From positions 124,001 through 188,000 of the forward strand of contig NZ_PJBC01000066.1 of the NCBI RefSeq assembly GCF_002836515.1: 64,000 bases of DNA. The letters are read 5' to 3'. Below, piece by piece: positions 8,554 to 17,310 of this stretch. The translations under genes and the position numbers were made by a program. This DNA is from Pseudomonas sp. Choline-02u-1. Its GTDB lineage: Bacteria > Pseudomonadota > Gammaproteobacteria > Pseudomonadales > Pseudomonadaceae. Below the pieces are notes generated by a model that saw only the letters and a program-made list of their open reading frames with translations, did not search any database and had not been told where the DNA came from. Positions within the stretch are counted from its first letter, which is position 1. Every line of letters starts with the position of its first letter.

Positions 8554-10062
8554 TTAAAGTGACACTACCACGCGATTACGCCCGCCTTCCTTGGCCTGAT
8601 ACAACGCCTTGTCCGCCGCAAACAGCAGATGCTCCAGCGTCATCTCGCTCGCCGAAGTCCACGTGGCGATGCCAATACTCACCGTCATCTCCCGCTCAGC
8701 GCCCTCGGCTCTTGGCAGGTTTTGCACCGCCTGACGAATCTGCTCGGCGATCTGTTGCGCCCCCGCGCAGTCCGTCTCGGCGAGAATCACCGAAAATTCT
8801 TCTCCGCCATAACGCGCGACCAGATCCGCCGGGCGTCGCACGTTCGCAGTGATTACCTTGGCCAGCTCGCGCAGGACCTGATCCCCGGCCTGATGGCCAT
8901 GTCGGTCATTGAATGCTTTGAAGTGGTCGGCATCGATCATCATCACCGACAGCGGCTGGCCCGAGCGCTGGGCGCGGAACCATTCGTGGCGCAAGGTCTG
9001 GTCGAGCATGCGCCGGTTGGCCACGCCGGTCAGATCGTCGGTGGCGGCCAGTTGTGCCAGTTCGCGTTCGGCGCGATGACGCAAGCGCAGTTCCCGGGCG
9101 AGCAGCCAAGTCAGCCACAACAGACCCAGGCATAACACGCCGGTAGCACCACTGATCAATATCGCCGTTCGCCGCCAAGTGCCGAACACTTCATCGCTGG
9201 ACAAGGCCACCATCACGGTCAACGGCTAATTGCCCACCCGCGAGTAGGTATAGAGCCGGCGCTGTTCATCCATGCTGGAGGTGCTGGTGAAACTGCCGGT
9301 GCCATCGCGGTCATTGAGAATGCGCACGACATTGGGCCGGTTGCCGAAGCTCTTGCCCACCGAGTCGCTCTGCAGATAGGGCTTTTGCGCGAGCAACACG
9401 CCATCGCTGTTGATGATGTTCAGTGTGCTGTCCGTGCCGATGTCGAGGCTTTTGAACAGCTCGTCGAAGTAGTCGAGTTTTAACGATGCCACCGCCACGC
9501 CAAGGAATTCACCGGTCTGAGAGGAGATGCGGCGACTGAAGCTGATGCGCCACTGATCGGCCTCTGCGCAATCGCAACGGGTCTTGAAAGGTCGGCTGAT
9601 GAACATCCCTGTATCGCGGTTGAACGCGTGCGCAAGGAAGTAATCACGGTCGGCGAAATTGCCCGGTTTCGGTTCGATGCGCGAGGAGTCGGCGATCACT
9701 TCGCCATGCTTGTCGAGCAGCAGAATGTCGCCCTTGAAGCGCGCCGTGGTCGAGCGGTCGAAGAGCGCCAGATGACGGATCTGCGGCGAGACGTTCTGCA
9801 GGTCGTCCCGCTGGGCGGCGGCGATCAGGCCTTGCAGTGTCAGGTCGTACAGCTCGACGGTGCGCAGTACATCGGCGTCGATCAATTGCGCGATGGTGGT
9901 GGCGCGGCGGGTGGCGGCTTCCTGCGCGCTGGCGTACTCGCGGATCAGCAGAAAGGTGACGATGCACACCATCGCAATCACGGTCAACAGGCTGCCGACA
10001 ATCAACAGGCGCTCGGGGCGGCCGGTCTGGCCTGTGCTGGATGGAGTGCGGCTGGCGATCAT
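8554..10062 (-). pseudogene. Sensor diguanylate cyclase (GGDEF) interrupted by an in-frame TAG
   Basis: One reading frame on the minus strand runs from the ATG at 10062 to 8554, broken only by a TAG at 9228-9226. The upstream part (278 codons) has a membrane segment (LLIVGSLLTVIAMVCIVTFL), a periplasmic Cache-like sensor and ends ...YTYSRVGN. The downstream part, in the same frame, continues with the last strand of the sensor, a second membrane segment (ISGATGVLCLGLLWLTWLLA) and a full GGDEF domain with the active-site motif RYGGEEF and the product-inhibition site RPAD five residues before it. No frameshift is needed, so a single base change would restore an intact c-di-GMP synthase of about 502 residues. 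It may be a pseudogene, a sequencing error, or a gene read through at TAG. The next codons (TTG, then GTG, ATG at 9213-9211) could allow internal re-initiation. Confidence 0.8.
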
Positions 10063-10120
10063 GATGGGGGTTCGGTTGGGGGGGTTTCATAAGCTTAGTA
10101 GGGCTAACGCCGGAAAACCT

Positions 10121-10210
10121 TGTGGGAGCGGGCTTGCTCGCGAAAGCGGTCGGTCAGACAACATCGATGTTGAATGACACACCGTCTTCGCGAGCAAGCC
10201 CGCTCCCACA
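10121..10210. repeat. REP palindrome pair, family B
   Basis: Inverted copies of TGTGGGAGCGGGCTTGCTCG (plus CGAA), at 10121-10144 and 10187-10210, 42 bases apart, between the start of the GGDEF gene and the end of the porin gene. This is a different REP family from the one at 8472. Confidence 0.85.
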
Positions 10211-10247
10211 GGGTAAATCCCGGAATCTGAAAATCGCAGCGCCGATC

Positions 10248-11564
10248 TTAGAAGACGTTGACCGGGTAGTCGATGATTACGCGGTATTCATCTGTATCCG
10301 TATCAATGGCGCCATAACCATTGCCGCCACGGTTGGTCGCCCATTGCAGGCGCACGGCCAGATCCTTGGCCTGGCCGCTTTGTACGACGTATTGCAAATC
10401 AATATCGCGCTCCCAGTGTTTGGCGTTGCGGCCATCGGCGCTGTACCAGCTGGAATAGCCCGGGCTATTCGGGTCGGCTTTGGTCAAGTCCACCGTGCCG
10501 CGCGAGTAGGACAGCGCCGAGGTCAACCCGGGCATGCCGACACCGGTGAAGTCATAGGCGTACTTGAGCTTCCACGAGCGTTCGTTCGGCCCGTTGAAAT
10601 CCGAGTATTGCTGGGAGTTGTCCAGGTAAACGCTGTCGCCCTGGCTGATGTAGTCGAACGGTGTGTTGCCGTTGACCCGCTGGTACGCAGCGGTGACGCT
10701 GTGGCTGCCGATGCCGACGGCGAAATGCGCGCTCCAGGTGTTGTTGTCGATGTCGCCGAGCAGCGCGTCACCGGTGTCTTGGGTGTGATAGAAGTGCACG
10801 CCCGGGTTGAGGCTGACCAGATCGTTCAGTTGCCAGGTGTAGTCAAGGTCGTAGTAGTACTGGTTCCAGATGTCCTTGAGCTCGGACGCGTAAAGGCTGC
10901 TGGTCACACCTTCGACACCATTCCACGCCACACCGGCCCAGTTCAGGTGCCGGCTTTCGTCTGCGTCGGCGAGCGTGCCGTAGGACGTACCGATTCGCGT
11001 GTGTCCACTCTGGTTATACGGCTTGGTGAAGCTGGCCTGGCCGCCTTCTATCAGCCAGCCGTCAAAGCTTCGGTTGCTCAAGCTGATGCCACGAAACGTC
11101 TGCGGCAGCATGCGCGTGTCGCCGCCGGCAATCACCGGGTTGGTGAGGAACAGATCACCGGCCTTCAACTCGGTATCGAACGCACGCAGCTTCAGCGTGC
11201 CGCCTGCGGTCGAGAACGAGCCCGGCGCTTTGCCGTTGCCATCGCTGATCGGCAGGATACTCGAACCGTCGGTTCCGCCCCCACCGTCGAGTTTCAGGCC
11301 GAGCATGGCGTGGGCATCGAAGCCGAAGCCGACGGTGCCCTCGGTATAACCGGACTGGAACACACCGAGAAAGCCCTGACCCCATTCGATGTTGTCGTCC
11401 GATTTCTGCAAGCGGTTGCGATTCATATAGTAATTGCGGGCGTTGAGGTTGAGGCTCGAGCCTTCGACGAAGCCTTGTTCAGCGGGCTCGTCGGCATGGG
11501 CGGCGGGAGTGATCGTTACGGAAATTGCAATGAACAATGGACTGAGACGGACGGGATAAAACAC
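10248..11564 (-). CDS. OprD-family outer-membrane porin
   Basis: Substrate-specific 18-stranded porin of the OprD family, which takes up amino acids, peptides or organic acids in pseudomonads. I placed the start at the GTG at 11564-11562, eleven bases after a GGAG in AAGGAGCTCC; the open frame goes up to 11735 but crosses the upstream terminator. That gives 438 residues with a signal peptide ending in PAAHA before DEPAEQGF. The mature N terminus (FVEGSSLNLNARNYYMNR) and the frequent aromatic-ended beta strands, closing on YRVIIDYPVNVF with a terminal phenylalanine, are characteristic of the family. The substrate cannot be told from sequence alone. Confidence 0.9.
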   Translation of the reverse strand: MFYPVRLSPLFIAISVTITPAAHADEPAEQGFVEGSSLNLNARNYYMNRNRLQKSDDNIEWGQGFLGVFQSGYTEGTVGFGFDAHAMLGLKLDGGGGTDGSSILPISDGNGKAPGSFSTAGGTLKLRAFDTELKAGDLFLTNPVIAGGDTRMLPQTFRGISLSNRSFDGWLIEGGQASFTKPYNQSGHTRIGTSYGTLADADESRHLNWAGVAWNGVEGVTSSLYASELKDIWNQYYYDLDYTWQLNDLVSLNPGVHFYHTQDTGDALLGDIDNNTWSAHFAVGIGSHSVTAAYQRVNGNTPFDYISQGDSVYLDNSQQYSDFNGPNERSWKLKYAYDFTGVGMPGLTSALSYSRGTVDLTKADPNSPGYSSWYSADGRNAKHWERDIDLQYVVQSGQAKDLAVRLQWATNRGGNGYGAIDTDTDEYRVIIDYPVNVF

Positions 11565-11663
11565 GTGCGGTGGAGCTCCTTGGGTCAGCGGATCGCTCTG
11601 GTGCTTGAGCGACTCATGTTTCTTGTTATTACAGACGCACCCTGCAGCTTTCAGACCACAACG

Positions 11664-11690
11664 AAAAAAGGCCGCTGAACGGCAGCGGCC
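11664..11690 (-). terminator. Terminator of the small secreted-protein gene
   Basis: Read on the minus strand: stem GGCCGCTGCC/CAGCGGCC region (11670-11690) followed by six T residues. It lies after the stop of the 73-residue gene at 11758 and before the porin start, so the two are separate transcripts. Confidence 0.85.
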
Positions 11691-11757
11691 TGAAGTGACG
11701 ACGGAAGAACGGGAGGAGCCAAACAACCGCGTCAATGGAAACTTTTCACGGTACGAC

Positions 11758-11979
11758 TCAGCTGTCTTTCTCGATCACTTGAGTCTGGGAAGTAGCGGCC
11801 TGCGGGGATTGTTCCGCGTCCTGAGCCTTGGCAATCACTTCGGCCTGACGCTGATCGAACGCCTGCGCGCGGGCGACGTTGTGCGCGACGAATGCTTGCG
11901 ACTCTTCAGCCATCGCCGTCGGCGACAGGATCAATGAAGACAAAACGAAAGCGCTGGCAATACCCATACTCTTGGACAT
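11758..11979 (-). CDS. Small secreted protein, 73 residues, unknown function
   Basis: The start is the ATG at 11979, preceded by AGAGGG at a good distance; the open frame extends to 12003 but with no ribosome binding site. The protein opens with a typical signal peptide (MSKSMGIASAFVLSSLILSP, cleavage after TAMA) and the 50-residue mature part is Ala/Gln-rich, charged and probably helical (AFVAHNVARAQAFDQRQAEV). It has its own terminator. I recall similar short periplasmic proteins in other pseudomonads but no function. No cysteine, no membrane helix after the signal. Confidence 0.75.
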   Translation of the reverse strand: MSKSMGIASAFVLSSLILSPTAMAEESQAFVAHNVARAQAFDQRQAEVIAKAQDAEQSPQAATSQTQVIEKDS

Positions 11980-12086
11980 TTCGAAAACCCTCTTGCTTGG
12001 CAAGTGCTGTTTGGTGCGGGCAAAGATAAGGTTGTCGAGGGTTTGGAAACAACCAAAGTTTCATAAAAGACTGTTACAGCAAATGC

Positions 12087-12162
12087 AAAGATCGCAGTCT
12101 TCGGCAACGCCTACAAGGGCATGGTGTATACCCGTAGGAGCTGCCGAAGGCTGCGATCTTTT
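12087..12162. repeat. REP palindrome pair, family A
   Basis: Inverted pair at 12087-12114 and 12134-12162. The left copy has diverged (GTCTTCGGCAACGCC instead of CCTTCGGCAGCTCC). It lies just beyond the end of the histidine kinase gene. Confidence 0.8.
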
Positions 12163-12169
12163 GATCTTT

Positions 12170-13534
12170 TCAGACCGGAAGGTGAATGCCGAAGGTGTTC
12201 ATGCCCCGGTCACTGTGCACAAACACGTCCCCGCCATGCATCAGCGCGATTGCCTTGACGATCGCGAGCCCCAGCCCATGATTGTTGCCACTGTTGCTAC
12301 GCGAAGCATCGACCCGATAAAACCGTTCGAACAATCTCGGCAGATGCTCGCCGGCAATCGGCGCTCCGGGATTCGCTACCCCAATGCTCACCTGATGCTT
12401 TTCAACCTCAATGCGCACCTCGATCACCTGACCTGGGTCGGTGTGCTGTACCGCATTGCTGAGCAAATTGATCAGCGCCCGACGCAAATGCGCGACCTCG
12501 ATTTGTACCTGCGCATCGCCGCTGACCTTCACTTCAACCTGCGCGTCTTCAAGAATGAAATCCAGATAGTCCAGTGTCGTCGCCACCTCATCAGCCAGTG
12601 ACGTCGAGGTCAGCTTGGTTGCCTTGTTGCCCTGGTCGGCGCTGGCCAGAAACAGCATGTCGTTGATGATCGAACGCAGCCGTTCCAGCTCTTCGAGGTT
12701 CGATTGCAGCACTTCGAAATAGTGTTCGGCCGAACGTCCGCGAGTCAGCGCGACCTGGGTCTGGCCGATCAGGTTGGTCAGCGGTGAACGCAGTTCATGG
12801 GCAACGTCTGCGTTGAACGATTCCAGCCGCGAATAGGCCAGTTCGACCCGTTCCAGCGTCGAATTGAAGGACTCGACAAACTGCTCCAGTTCCGGCGGCA
12901 ACGGCGACAGACGCAAGCGTCCGGCGCGCAGCGGTGGCGCCAGGCGCTGGGCTTCCTGCGACAGTTTGATCAACGGCTTCAGACCGATTCTTGCGACCCA
13001 ATAGCCCAACGCCGAGGCCAGCAGCACGCCGATCACCGCCAGGCTGATCAAGGCAACGAGCAAGTGATGCTGGGTCTGATGCAGCGTCTCGGTGTCGATG
13101 CCGATCATGAAACGCAGCGGCGGGCGCTGGTCCTTGGCCGGGAACTGACTGATCAGCACTTTCAACGGATAGGGTTGACCGGGCAGTCGCAAGTCGTGCA
13201 TGCCCAACGGGCCGTTGATGGCCGCGCGAATCTGCGGCGTGAGATTGCCGTATTCGTAACGCGGGTCGCCGCTGCTGATCCAGAAGCTGATGCGCTTGTC
13301 TTCCTCGCCGAGCAGGTTGAGCTTGTTGTTGATCTTCACCCAATGCTCAGGCGTGCCGTAACGGCCGACGGTGGATTCGAGCACGCTGTAACGCGCATCG
13401 AGCTCAGCTTCCGGCAGCAAACCCAGACCCTTGTCGACCTGTTGATAAAGCGCGCCACCAATCAACAGAAACACCACGAGCGCCACCAGCGTGAACATGC
13501 CGCTGAGGCGCAGCGCAATCGAGTTACTGGACAC
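12170..13534 (-). CDS. Sensor histidine kinase of the heavy-metal (CusS/CopS) type
   Basis: Inner-membrane kinase partner of the upstream response regulator. I use the second of two adjacent GTG codons (13534), seven bases after GGAG, giving 454 residues starting VSSNSIALRLSG; the GTG at 13537 is the alternative. Domains: membrane segment 13-30, periplasmic sensor to about 155, second membrane segment 158-180, HAMP linker, then the H box ADVAHELRSPL with phospho-accepting His246, the N box INLLSNAVQHT and the G box GLGLAIVKAI. The heavy-metal label reflects subfamily resemblance; the co-transcribed pump suggests it senses an efflux substrate. It overlaps the regulator gene by 11 bases. Confidence 0.88.
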   Translation of the reverse strand: MSSNSIALRLSGMFTLVALVVFLLIGGALYQQVDKGLGLLPEAELDARYSVLESTVGRYGTPEHWVKINNKLNLLGEEDKRISFWISSGDPRYEYGNLTPQIRAAINGPLGMHDLRLPGQPYPLKVLISQFPAKDQRPPLRFMIGIDTETLHQTQHHLLVALISLAVIGVLLASALGYWVARIGLKPLIKLSQEAQRLAPPLRAGRLRLSPLPPELEQFVESFNSTLERVELAYSRLESFNADVAHELRSPLTNLIGQTQVALTRGRSAEHYFEVLQSNLEELERLRSIINDMLFLASADQGNKATKLTSTSLADEVATTLDYLDFILEDAQVEVKVSGDAQVQIEVAHLRRALINLLSNAVQHTDPGQVIEVRIEVEKHQVSIGVANPGAPIAGEHLPRLFERFYRVDASRSNSGNNHGLGLAIVKAIALMHGGDVFVHSDRGMNTFGIHLPV

Positions 13535-14201
13535 CACGGCTCTCCAGCACATAACCCATGCCGCGAATGGTGTGTAGCAGTTTTTCGTTGAACGGCCCGT
13601 CGAGCTTGGCGCGCAGGCGTTTGATCGCGACTTCGACCACGTTGGCGTCGCTGTCGAAATTGATGTCCCAGACCATCTCGGCAATGGCGGTTTTAGAGAG
13701 GATTTCACCCTGGCGGCGGGCGAGCACGCTGAGCAGGGAAAACTCTTTCGCAGTCAGATCCAGGCGAATGCCGGCGCGGGTGGCTTTGCGGCTGATCAGA
13801 TCTACCCACAGGTCGGCGATGGTCACTTGCACCGGCTCGTGGCCGCCGCTGCGGCGGGTCAGGGCTTGCAGGCGGGCGACCAGTTCGAGAAAGGAAAACG
13901 GTTTGCCGAGGTAATCGTCGGCGCCGTCGCGCAGACCCTTGATGCGATCTTCAACGCGCTCGCGAGCAGTGAGCATGATCACCGGGGTCTGCTTGCGCGC
14001 ACGCAATGCGCGCAGTACGCCGAAGCCATCGAGCCCCGGCAGCATGACGTCGAGGACGATCACTGCGTAGTCGCATTCCAGCGCCAGATGCAGGCCTTCG
14101 ACGCCGTCGCGGGCGAGGTCGACGGTGTAGCCCTGTTCGGTCAGGCCACGGTGCAGATAGTCCGCGGTTTTTTCTTCGTCTTCGATAATCAGAACGCGCA
14201 T
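13524..14201 (-). CDS. OmpR-family response regulator (CusR/CopR type)
   Basis: 225 residues. Receiver domain with acidic pocket EDE (7-9), phospho-acceptor Asp51 in VLDVMLPGLDG, and Lys100 in DYLGKPF; winged-helix DNA-binding domain from about residue 125 with DLTAKEFSLLSVLARRQGEIL and the recognition-helix region NVVEVAIKRLRAKL. It is the partner of the overlapping kinase gene. Its start is only 7 bases after the RND permease stop, so the pump and its regulators appear to be one transcript. Confidence 0.92.
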   Translation of the reverse strand: MRVLIIEDEEKTADYLHRGLTEQGYTVDLARDGVEGLHLALECDYAVIVLDVMLPGLDGFGVLRALRARKQTPVIMLTARERVEDRIKGLRDGADDYLGKPFSFLELVARLQALTRRSGGHEPVQVTIADLWVDLISRKATRAGIRLDLTAKEFSLLSVLARRQGEILSKTAIAEMVWDINFDSDANVVEVAIKRLRAKLDGPFNEKLLHTIRGMGYVLESRGVQ

Positions 14202-14208
14202 GACCGCC

Positions 14209-17200
14209 TCAGTCTGTGGTCGCCAATGCCGTTGCAGGCATTGGTTCTGGCCGGTGAAACAGCCGCTCGAGCCATAAGTATATGACCGGCGTGGTGAACA
14301 GCGTCAGCATCTGGCTGACCAGCAAACCGCCGACCACGGCAATGCCCAGTGGCTGGCGCAGTTCGGCGCCGGTGCCGTAACCGAGCATCAGTGGCAACGC
14401 GCCGAGCAGGGCGGCGAGGGTGGTCATGATGATCGGACGGAACCGTGTGATGCACGCCTCGAAAATCGCTTCCTGTGGCGCCAGGCCGCGCTGGCGCTGC
14501 GCCTCGAGGGCGAAGTCGATCATCAGGATGCCGTTCTTCTTGACGATGCCGATCAGCAGCACCAGGCCGATCAGCGCCATGATCGAAAAGTCCTGGCCGC
14601 AGATCCACAGCATGATCACCGCGCCCAGACCGGCCGCCGGCAATGTCGAAATGATCGTCAGCGGATGCACGAAGCTTTCATAAAGCACGCCGAGAATGAT
14701 GTACACCGCCACCAGCGCCGCCAGAATCAGCCACGGCTGGCTGGCCAGCGAGCTCTGGAACGCTTGCGCCGCACCCTGGAAATTGCCGCTGATCGCGGTG
14801 GGCATGCCGATCTCGGCCTTGGCCTGATCGAGCAGAATCACCGCATCGCCCAGCGCCACGCCGGGCGCGAGGTTGAACGACAGGTTGGCGGCGGGGAACA
14901 TGCCGTCATGGGCAATCGACAGCGGGCCGATGGTTGGCGCGTCGAATCGGGCCAGTGCCGACAGCGGCACCATTTCCCCGCTGAGCGGTGAGCGCAGGTA
15001 GAAATAGTTGAGGCTTTCGGCCTTGCCGCGTTGTCGGGTGTCCAGTTCCAGGATCACGTTGTACTGGTTGACCTGAGTCTGGAACTCATTGATCTGCCGT
15101 TGGCCGAACGCATCGTACAGTGCCTCGTCGACATCGCTGGCAGTCAGGCCGAAACGCGCGGCCGCGCTGCGGTCGATGCTGATGTGGGTGATGCTGCCGC
15201 CCAGTTGCAGATCATTGGAAATGTCGCGGAATGCCGGATTGCTGCGCAGTTTTTCGGTCAGGCGCTGAGTCCAGGTAGCGAGAGTCGCGCCGTCGTTACT
15301 CTTGAGTACGTATTGGTACTGCGCACGGCTCGGGCCGGAGCTGAGGTTGATGTCCTGCCCGGCGCGCAAATACAGGACGATGCCGGGCACTTTCATCAGT
15401 TGCGGGCGGATGCGGTCGATGAACTGGCTGGCGCTGACATCGCGATCGCCGCGTTTTTTCAGGGCGATCCAGAAGCGCCCGTTGGCGATGGTCTGGTTGC
15501 TGCCGGACACACCGACCGAGTGGGAAAACGCTTGCACCGCCGGATCGGCCGCGACGATTTCGGCCATCGCCAAGTGTTTTTTCACCATGTCACCGTAGGA
15601 AATGTCCGCAGCGGCTTCAGTGGTGCCGAGGACGAAACCGGTGTCCTGCACCGGGAAGAAACCCTTGGGGATAAAGATGTAACCGGCAACAGCCAGCGCC
15701 AACGATAAACCGAACACACCAATCATCAATTTCTGATGATCGAGGGCGCGGCGCAGGCCCTTTTCATACCAACTGAGCAGGCGTTCGCTGAACCCCGGTC
15801 TGGCGTTGGCGTGATGCAGCGGTTTGCACATGAACAACGCGGCAAGGGTGGGCGCCAGCGTCAGCGAGACCACCACGGAAATCATGATGGTCGAGGTCGC
15901 GGTCAGGGCGAATTCCTTGAACAGTCGCCCGACCACTCCGCCCATGAACAGCAGCGGAATAAACGCCGCTACCAGCGAGAAACTGATCGATACCACGGTG
16001 AAGCCGATCTCGCCCGCGCCTTTGATCGCGGCTTCGCGCATATCGTCGCCGGCCTCCAGATGCCGGTGGATGTTTTCCACCACCACGATCGCATCGTCGA
16101 CCACAAAACCGACCGCGACGACGATCGCCACCAACGTCAGGTTGTTCAAGCTGAAACCGAGCACATACATCAGGGCGAAACTGGCAATCAGTGAGACGCC
16201 AAGCACCGCCGAGACAATCAGCGTCGCCGATAACTGCCGCAGGAACAGCGCCATTACCGCGATCACCAGCAGGATCGCGATCAACAGGGTGATCTCGACT
16301 TCATGCAGCGAAGCGCGAATGGTCTGGGTACGGTCGATCAGGGTTTTCACCTGTACCGAGGCCGGTAGCATGGCTTCGAGACCGGGTAGGGCGGCTTGAA
16401 TGCGGTCGACAGTCTCGACAATGTTGGCGCCGGGCTGGCGCGAGATCACCAGATTCACCCCCGGGCGATCACCGGCCCAGGCCTGCACGTAGGCATCTTC
16501 CGCACCGTTGACGACTTTGGCGACATCGCGCAGGTGAACCGGGGCGCCATCCTTGTAGGAAACGATCAGTTGGCTGTAGTCCTCTGGGTGGAACAACTGG
16601 TCGTTGGTCGACAGTGTGGAAATGCTCGAATCGCCGTACAGCGCGCCTTTGGCAAGATTCAGGCTGGTCTGCTGGATCGCCAGTCTGATGTCGGCGAGGG
16701 TCAGGCCGATGGCGGCGAGTTTGTCGGCCGAGGCCTGTACGCGAATGGCCGGGCGTTGCTGGCCGGTGATGTTGATCTGGCCGACGCCGTCGATCTGACT
16801 GATCTGTCGGGCGAGCAGGGTTTCCACCAGGTCGCTGAGTTCGGTGCCGGGCATTTGCGTCGAGCTCACGCTAAGGATGAGCACCGGGCTGTCGGCCGGG
16901 TTGACCTTCTTCCATGTCGGCAGCGTCGGCATGTCTTTTGGCAACTTGCCGGCGGCAGTATTGATCGCCGCCTGTACTTCCTGCGCGGCAGTGTCGATGC
17001 TTTTGTCGAGCGTGAATTGCAAGGTCAGCAGGGTTGAGCCCAGCGCACTGCTCGAGGTCATCTGGGTCATGCCGGGGATGGCGCTGAATTGCACCTCCAG
17101 CGGCGTGGCCACGGAAGAAGCCATGGTGTCGGGGCTGGCGCCGGGCAACTGCGCCGAGACCTGGATAGTAGGAAATTCCGCTTCCGGCAGTGGGGCGATC

Positions 17201-17310
17201 GGCAAGCGCGGGAAGGCAATGATCCCGACCAGCACCAGCGCGATGGTCAGCAGAATGGTCGCCACCGGGTGATCAATGCACCAGGTCGAGATGCCTCTGT
17301 GCGATTTCAT
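14209..17310 (-). CDS. RND efflux permease (HAE-1 / MdtB-like)
   Basis: Proton-driven tripartite pump subunit of the inner membrane, 1033 residues with the usual twelve membrane segments in two repeated halves. The N terminus (ISTWCIDHPVATILLTIALV), the porter-domain opening FPRLPIAPLPEAEFPTIQVS, and the proton-relay segment VAVGFVVDDAIVVVENIHRH in the fourth helix are characteristic. The resemblance is to multidrug (MdtB/MdtC/MuxB-like) permeases rather than CzcA-type metal pumps, although the linked two-component system is of metal-sensor type. It overlaps the adaptor gene by four bases. No outer-membrane channel gene is in the cluster, so it must borrow one such as an OprM/TolC protein. 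Confidence 0.93.
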   Translation of the reverse strand: MKSHRGISTWCIDHPVATILLTIALVLVGIIAFPRLPIAPLPEAEFPTIQVSAQLPGASPDTMASSVATPLEVQFSAIPGMTQMTSSSALGSTLLTLQFTLDKSIDTAAQEVQAAINTAAGKLPKDMPTLPTWKKVNPADSPVLILSVSSTQMPGTELSDLVETLLARQISQIDGVGQINITGQQRPAIRVQASADKLAAIGLTLADIRLAIQQTSLNLAKGALYGDSSISTLSTNDQLFHPEDYSQLIVSYKDGAPVHLRDVAKVVNGAEDAYVQAWAGDRPGVNLVISRQPGANIVETVDRIQAALPGLEAMLPASVQVKTLIDRTQTIRASLHEVEITLLIAILLVIAVMALFLRQLSATLIVSAVLGVSLIASFALMYVLGFSLNNLTLVAIVVAVGFVVDDAIVVVENIHRHLEAGDDMREAAIKGAGEIGFTVVSISFSLVAAFIPLLFMGGVVGRLFKEFALTATSTIMISVVVSLTLAPTLAALFMCKPLHHANARPGFSERLLSWYEKGLRRALDHQKLMIGVFGLSLALAVAGYIFIPKGFFPVQDTGFVLGTTEAAADISYGDMVKKHLAMAEIVAADPAVQAFSHSVGVSGSNQTIANGRFWIALKKRGDRDVSASQFIDRIRPQLMKVPGIVLYLRAGQDINLSSGPSRAQYQYVLKSNDGATLATWTQRLTEKLRSNPAFRDISNDLQLGGSITHISIDRSAAARFGLTASDVDEALYDAFGQRQINEFQTQVNQYNVILELDTRQRGKAESLNYFYLRSPLSGEMVPLSALARFDAPTIGPLSIAHDGMFPAANLSFNLAPGVALGDAVILLDQAKAEIGMPTAISGNFQGAAQAFQSSLASQPWLILAALVAVYIILGVLYESFVHPLTIISTLPAAGLGAVIMLWICGQDFSIMALIGLVLLIGIVKKNGILMIDFALEAQRQRGLAPQEAIFEACITRFRPIIMTTLAALLGALPLMLGYGTGAELRQPLGIAVVGGLLVSQMLTLFTTPVIYLWLERLFHRPEPMPATALATTD

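Noticed and set aside
10248..11735. Longer OprD-type porin starting at 11735
   Set aside because: It would run through the upstream gene's terminator and place the signal peptide internally; the GTG at 11564 has a ribosome binding site.
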